A DNA stretch of 15,016 nt from Ekhidna sp. GTDB lineage: Bacteria > Bacteroidota > Bacteroidia > Cytophagales > Cyclobacteriaceae. The stretch is from assembly GCA_028821635.1 (NCBI GenBank), contig JAPPDO010000048.1, positions 1 through 15,016 of the forward strand. Direction: 5' to 3'. Made by a program: the position numbers and the translations under genes. The notes under the pieces are model-generated. The model saw only the letters and a program-made list of their open reading frames with translations, was not told the origin of the DNA and did no database searches. Each line of letters starts with the position of its first letter. Positions within the stretch are counted from its first letter, which is position 1. Below, in pieces: positions 12,909-15,016 of the stretch.

Positions 12909-13605
12909 ACTCTTTCTTATCCCCACTTACCTTTCTCCAAGTAATGATGCTTCATTCATTGCGCCTATGGTCATTGATGTCATCAAGCACTGTTCTTATT
13001 ATTTTGTGGAGAATATACGGACCGCTCGCCGGTTTCTCAGCAGTTTAAACTCCGGTTTGATCATTGAGCAACTGACTTTTTTTCAGTTGAATAAAAAAAG
13101 TGCCCGATATGATCTTTATCCATTCTTTGAATCGCTGAAAAATGGAGAAGACATCGCACTAATGTCTGAGGCAGGCTTGCCATGCCTTGCTGATCCGGGA
13201 AATATCGTGGTAGCATTCTCGCATCAAGCCGGCATACAAGTGGTGCCACTTCCTGGGGCATCTTCTATTCAAATGACGTTGATCGCTTCAGGCCTCAACG
13301 GGCAGCAATTCACTTTTCATGGCTATTTGCCCATAGACCACATTTTAAGAAATCAAAAGATCAGGGAGTTGGAAAAAGCGGCACAAGCCGGGTATTCACA
13401 ATTATTTACAGAAACGCCTTATCGCAACCATCAGATGTTCAAAGCTATTTTGGAAACCTGCTGCCCCGACAGCCTGCTTAGCATCGCATCAGACATCTCT
13501 GGGGAGAATGAATTTATCCTCACGCAATCCGTTCAAAAATGGAAAACTACTGACATTCGGATTCATAAAATACCCACAATTTTCAGTTTCGGTCAATTTC
13601 CATAA
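12895..13605 (+). CDS. Short RsmI-like SAM-dependent methyltransferase
   Basis: The protein has 236 residues and belongs to the tetrapyrrole-methylase/RsmI superfamily, which uses S-adenosylmethionine. SEAGLPCLADPG (91-102) and PLPGASS (118-124) are the conserved SAM-site and RsmI signatures, and LFTETPYRN corresponds to the later FYESP-type motif. True RsmI, which 2'-O-methylates C1402 of 16S rRNA, is about 40-50 residues longer and begins with a TPIGNL motif. Here that motif is IPTYLSPSND, and the C-terminal extension is missing. This fits the second, uncharacterised RsmI-like paralogue common in Bacteroidota, so rRNA methylation is possible but unproven. It overlaps the hydrolase gene by 14 bases and is followed 59 bases later by metK, which makes its methyl donor. 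Confidence 0.88.
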   Translation: MHKGKLFLIPTYLSPSNDASFIAPMVIDVIKHCSYYFVENIRTARRFLSSLNSGLIIEQLTFFQLNKKSARYDLYPFFESLKNGEDIALMSEAGLPCLADPGNIVVAFSHQAGIQVVPLPGASSIQMTLIASGLNGQQFTFHGYLPIDHILRNQKIRELEKAAQAGYSQLFTETPYRNHQMFKAILETCCPDSLLSIASDISGENEFILTQSVQKWKTTDIRIHKIPTIFSFGQFP

Positions 13606-13624
13606 GCTAGTCTGGCAGATGGGT

Positions 13625-13632
13625 TAAATTTG
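13625..13632 (+). promoter_or_regulatory. -7 element (TAAATTTG) of the metK promoter
   Basis: TAAATTTG fits TAnnTTTG, 32 bases before the metK ATG and after the preceding stop. No TTG is visible at -33. The 59-base gap is too small for a SAM riboswitch, so no such control is seen. Confidence 0.45.
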
Positions 13633-13664
13633 GCTCGCTTTAAAAAAGAAAATTCGAGTAAAGT

Positions 13665-14918
13665 ATGCCTTATTTATTTACCTCCGAATCAGTCAGTGAG
13701 GGACATCCGGACAAAATTGCAGACCAAATTTCAGACACACTCGTTGATCACTTCATCGCTTTTGACCCCCAAAGTAAAGTTGCATGTGAAACGATGGTCA
13801 CTACCGGACTCGTTGCGCTCACAGGGGAAGTTAAGACAACCGCTTACATAGATGTCCAAAAAATCGCAAGAGATGTAATCAATCAAATAGGTTACACTAA
13901 AGGAGAGTATATGTTTGATGGCAACTCCTGTGGTGTAATTTCAGCGATTCATGAGCAATCCCCCGACATCAATCAGGGCGTAGACAGAACCACTGAGGTG
14001 GAGCAGGGAGCCGGCGATCAGGGGATGATGTTTGGCTATGCCACCAACGAGACGGAGAACTATATGCCATTGGCTCTCAACATCTCCCACAAAATATTGA
14101 TGGAGCTATCAGCTATCAGGAAGCAAGGAAAAGAAATGACCTACCTACGCCCTGATGCCAAGTCTCAGGTTACAATAGAATATGATGATGATAACCACCC
14201 GCAAAGAATTGACACAATAGTTGTCTCCACGCAACACGATGAATTTGATACGGAAGACAGGATGCTTCAAAAAATCAAAGCGGACATCATAGGCGTTTTG
14301 ATTCCACGCGTAAAAGCAAGTACGAGTCCGGATAATCAGGCACTTTTTACGAATGATATTAAATACCACATCAACCCGACTGGAAAGTTTGTAATTGGCG
14401 GCCCTCATGGCGATGCAGGCCTTACGGGAAGAAAAATAATCGTCGATACCTATGGAGGCAAAGGAGCACACGGAGGTGGTGCCTTTTCCGGCAAAGACCC
14501 TTCTAAGGTAGATCGCTCCGCAGCGTATGCTACCCGACATATTGCTAAAAATCTGGTCGCTGCCGGAATAGCGGATGAAGTATTGGTTCAGGTATCTTAC
14601 GCTATTGGGGTAGCTGAGCCTATGGGCATATACATCAATACCTACGGCACAGCCAAAGTCAATATCAGTGATGGTGAAATCGCAAAACACGTTGAAGACA
14701 TATTTGATATGCGCCCGGCATTCCTGATCAGAAGATTAAAACTAAAGGAGCCTATTTATTCAGAGGCTGCCGCATACGGCCACATGGGCAGAACTCCAGA
14801 AATAAAAGAGGTAGTGTTTTATGGAAATGGTGGAGAAGAGATCAAAAAAGTAGTTGAAACATTTACATGGGAAAAGTTAGATTACGTCGAACAGGTAAAA
14901 AAATCTTTTGGATTGTAA
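13665..14918 (+). CDS. metK: S-adenosylmethionine synthetase
   Basis: The protein has 417 residues. It makes S-adenosylmethionine from methionine and ATP, releasing phosphate and diphosphate, as a cytoplasmic tetramer. Diagnostic motifs are intact: [18 protein letters not shown] with HPDK at 14-17, the signature GAGDQG at 115-120 followed by [30 protein letters not shown], and the P-loop-like GGGAFSGKD (270-278). Length is at the long end for bacteria, as in other Bacteroidota. The ATG at 13665 matches the universal N-terminus (LFTSESV). The gene follows a SAM-using methyltransferase and may be partly co-transcribed with it. It converges with a minus-strand gene entering from the right. Confidence 0.98.
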   Translation: MPYLFTSESVSEGHPDKIADQISDTLVDHFIAFDPQSKVACETMVTTGLVALTGEVKTTAYIDVQKIARDVINQIGYTKGEYMFDGNSCGVISAIHEQSPDINQGVDRTTEVEQGAGDQGMMFGYATNETENYMPLALNISHKILMELSAIRKQGKEMTYLRPDAKSQVTIEYDDDNHPQRIDTIVVSTQHDEFDTEDRMLQKIKADIIGVLIPRVKASTSPDNQALFTNDIKYHINPTGKFVIGGPHGDAGLTGRKIIVDTYGGKGAHGGGAFSGKDPSKVDRSAAYATRHIAKNLVAAGIADEVLVQVSYAIGVAEPMGIYINTYGTAKVNISDGEIAKHVEDIFDMRPAFLIRRLKLKEPIYSEAAAYGHMGRTPEIKEVVFYGNGGEEIKKVVETFTWEKLDYVEQVKKSFGL

Positions 14919-14948
14919 ATGATGTCCACTAATCTTAAAAATATACTT

Positions 14949-15016
14949 TTAAAACACATTTACCTCTCTCTCCAGCTCTATTCCAAACTGCTGCTGAACG
15001 GATTTTTGAATTTGAT
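14949..15016 (-). CDS. murB: C-terminal tail of a gene resembling MurB (5' partial)
   Basis: The minus strand is open from the right edge to a TAA at 14951-14949 and gives QIQKSVQQQFGIELEREVNV, then Phe and the stop. The pattern IQxxVxxxFGIxLExEV is how UDP-N-acetylenolpyruvoylglucosamine reductase (MurB, cell-wall precursor synthesis) ends in many bacteria. Only about 21 residues are visible, so the call rests on this short match; an unrelated protein cannot be excluded. The stop lies 30 bases from the metK stop, so the two genes converge. Confidence 0.6.
   Translation of the reverse strand, partial: QIQKSVQQQFGIELEREVNVF

Noticed and set aside
13606..13664. SAM riboswitch upstream of metK
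   Set aside because: The gap is only 59 bases and already holds a -7 element; no SAM-type multi-stem structure can be drawn there.
14145..14690. Long open frame antisense to metK
   Set aside because: The peptide has no domain pattern and lies entirely opposite an intact, highly conserved gene; it reflects codon bias.
1..15016. CRISPR array, toxin-antitoxin, restriction or phage genes
   Set aside because: No regularly spaced repeats, nucleases, methylase-restriction pairs, integrases or phage structural genes were seen.

Overview
The window looks like chromosomal DNA from a member of the Bacteroidota, probably a marine or environmental Cytophagales- or flavobacteria-like organism; rank below phylum is a guess. 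The signs are a C-terminal type IX secretion (T9SS) sorting domain, a TonB-dependent receptor with an N-terminal carboxypeptidase-regulatory-like domain, several lipoproteins of which one has an acidic surface-export signal, AT-rich DNA without obvious Shine-Dalgarno sites, and several copies of the Bacteroidota -7 promoter element TAnnTTTG just upstream of genes.

Layout. Bases 1-398 are the 3' end of a large secreted HYR-like/T9SS protein. A minus-strand Hsp20 chaperone gene (620-1048) and a tRNA-Asn gene (1283-1356) follow. A broken GLUG-motif lipoprotein gene (1452-2465) has one in-frame stop inside its signal peptide. Around 3.17 kb two lipoprotein genes diverge: a monohaem cytochrome c (minus) and a 3-keto-disaccharide hydrolase-type (DUF1080) protein (plus). 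A stand-alone MoxR ATPase (4036-5028) comes next, then a surface beta-helix lipoprotein (5224-6795) and a TonB-dependent receptor (6876-9740), separated by an intrinsic terminator. On the minus strand lie a LprI-like small lipoprotein and an unrecognised exported protein. The latter shares overlapping start codons with a plus-strand TIGR01777/YfcH-type nucleotide-sugar-epimerase-like gene. After a 415-base gap come an alpha/beta hydrolase with a TTG start, an overlapping short RsmI-like methyltransferase, metK, and the tail of a minus-strand gene that reads like MurB.

How they fit. The receptor and beta-helix lipoprotein very likely form an outer-membrane uptake pair for an unknown ligand. 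The cytochrome c and DUF1080 protein may belong to periplasmic 3-keto-sugar metabolism. The hydrolase, methyltransferase and metK form a housekeeping cluster in which a SAM-using enzyme sits beside SAM synthesis. I found no prophage, CRISPR array, transposase or clear defence system. The less ordinary features are the stop codon in a lipobox, two G8 tracts, a divergent gene pair sharing a CATG start, and possible leaderless promoters.
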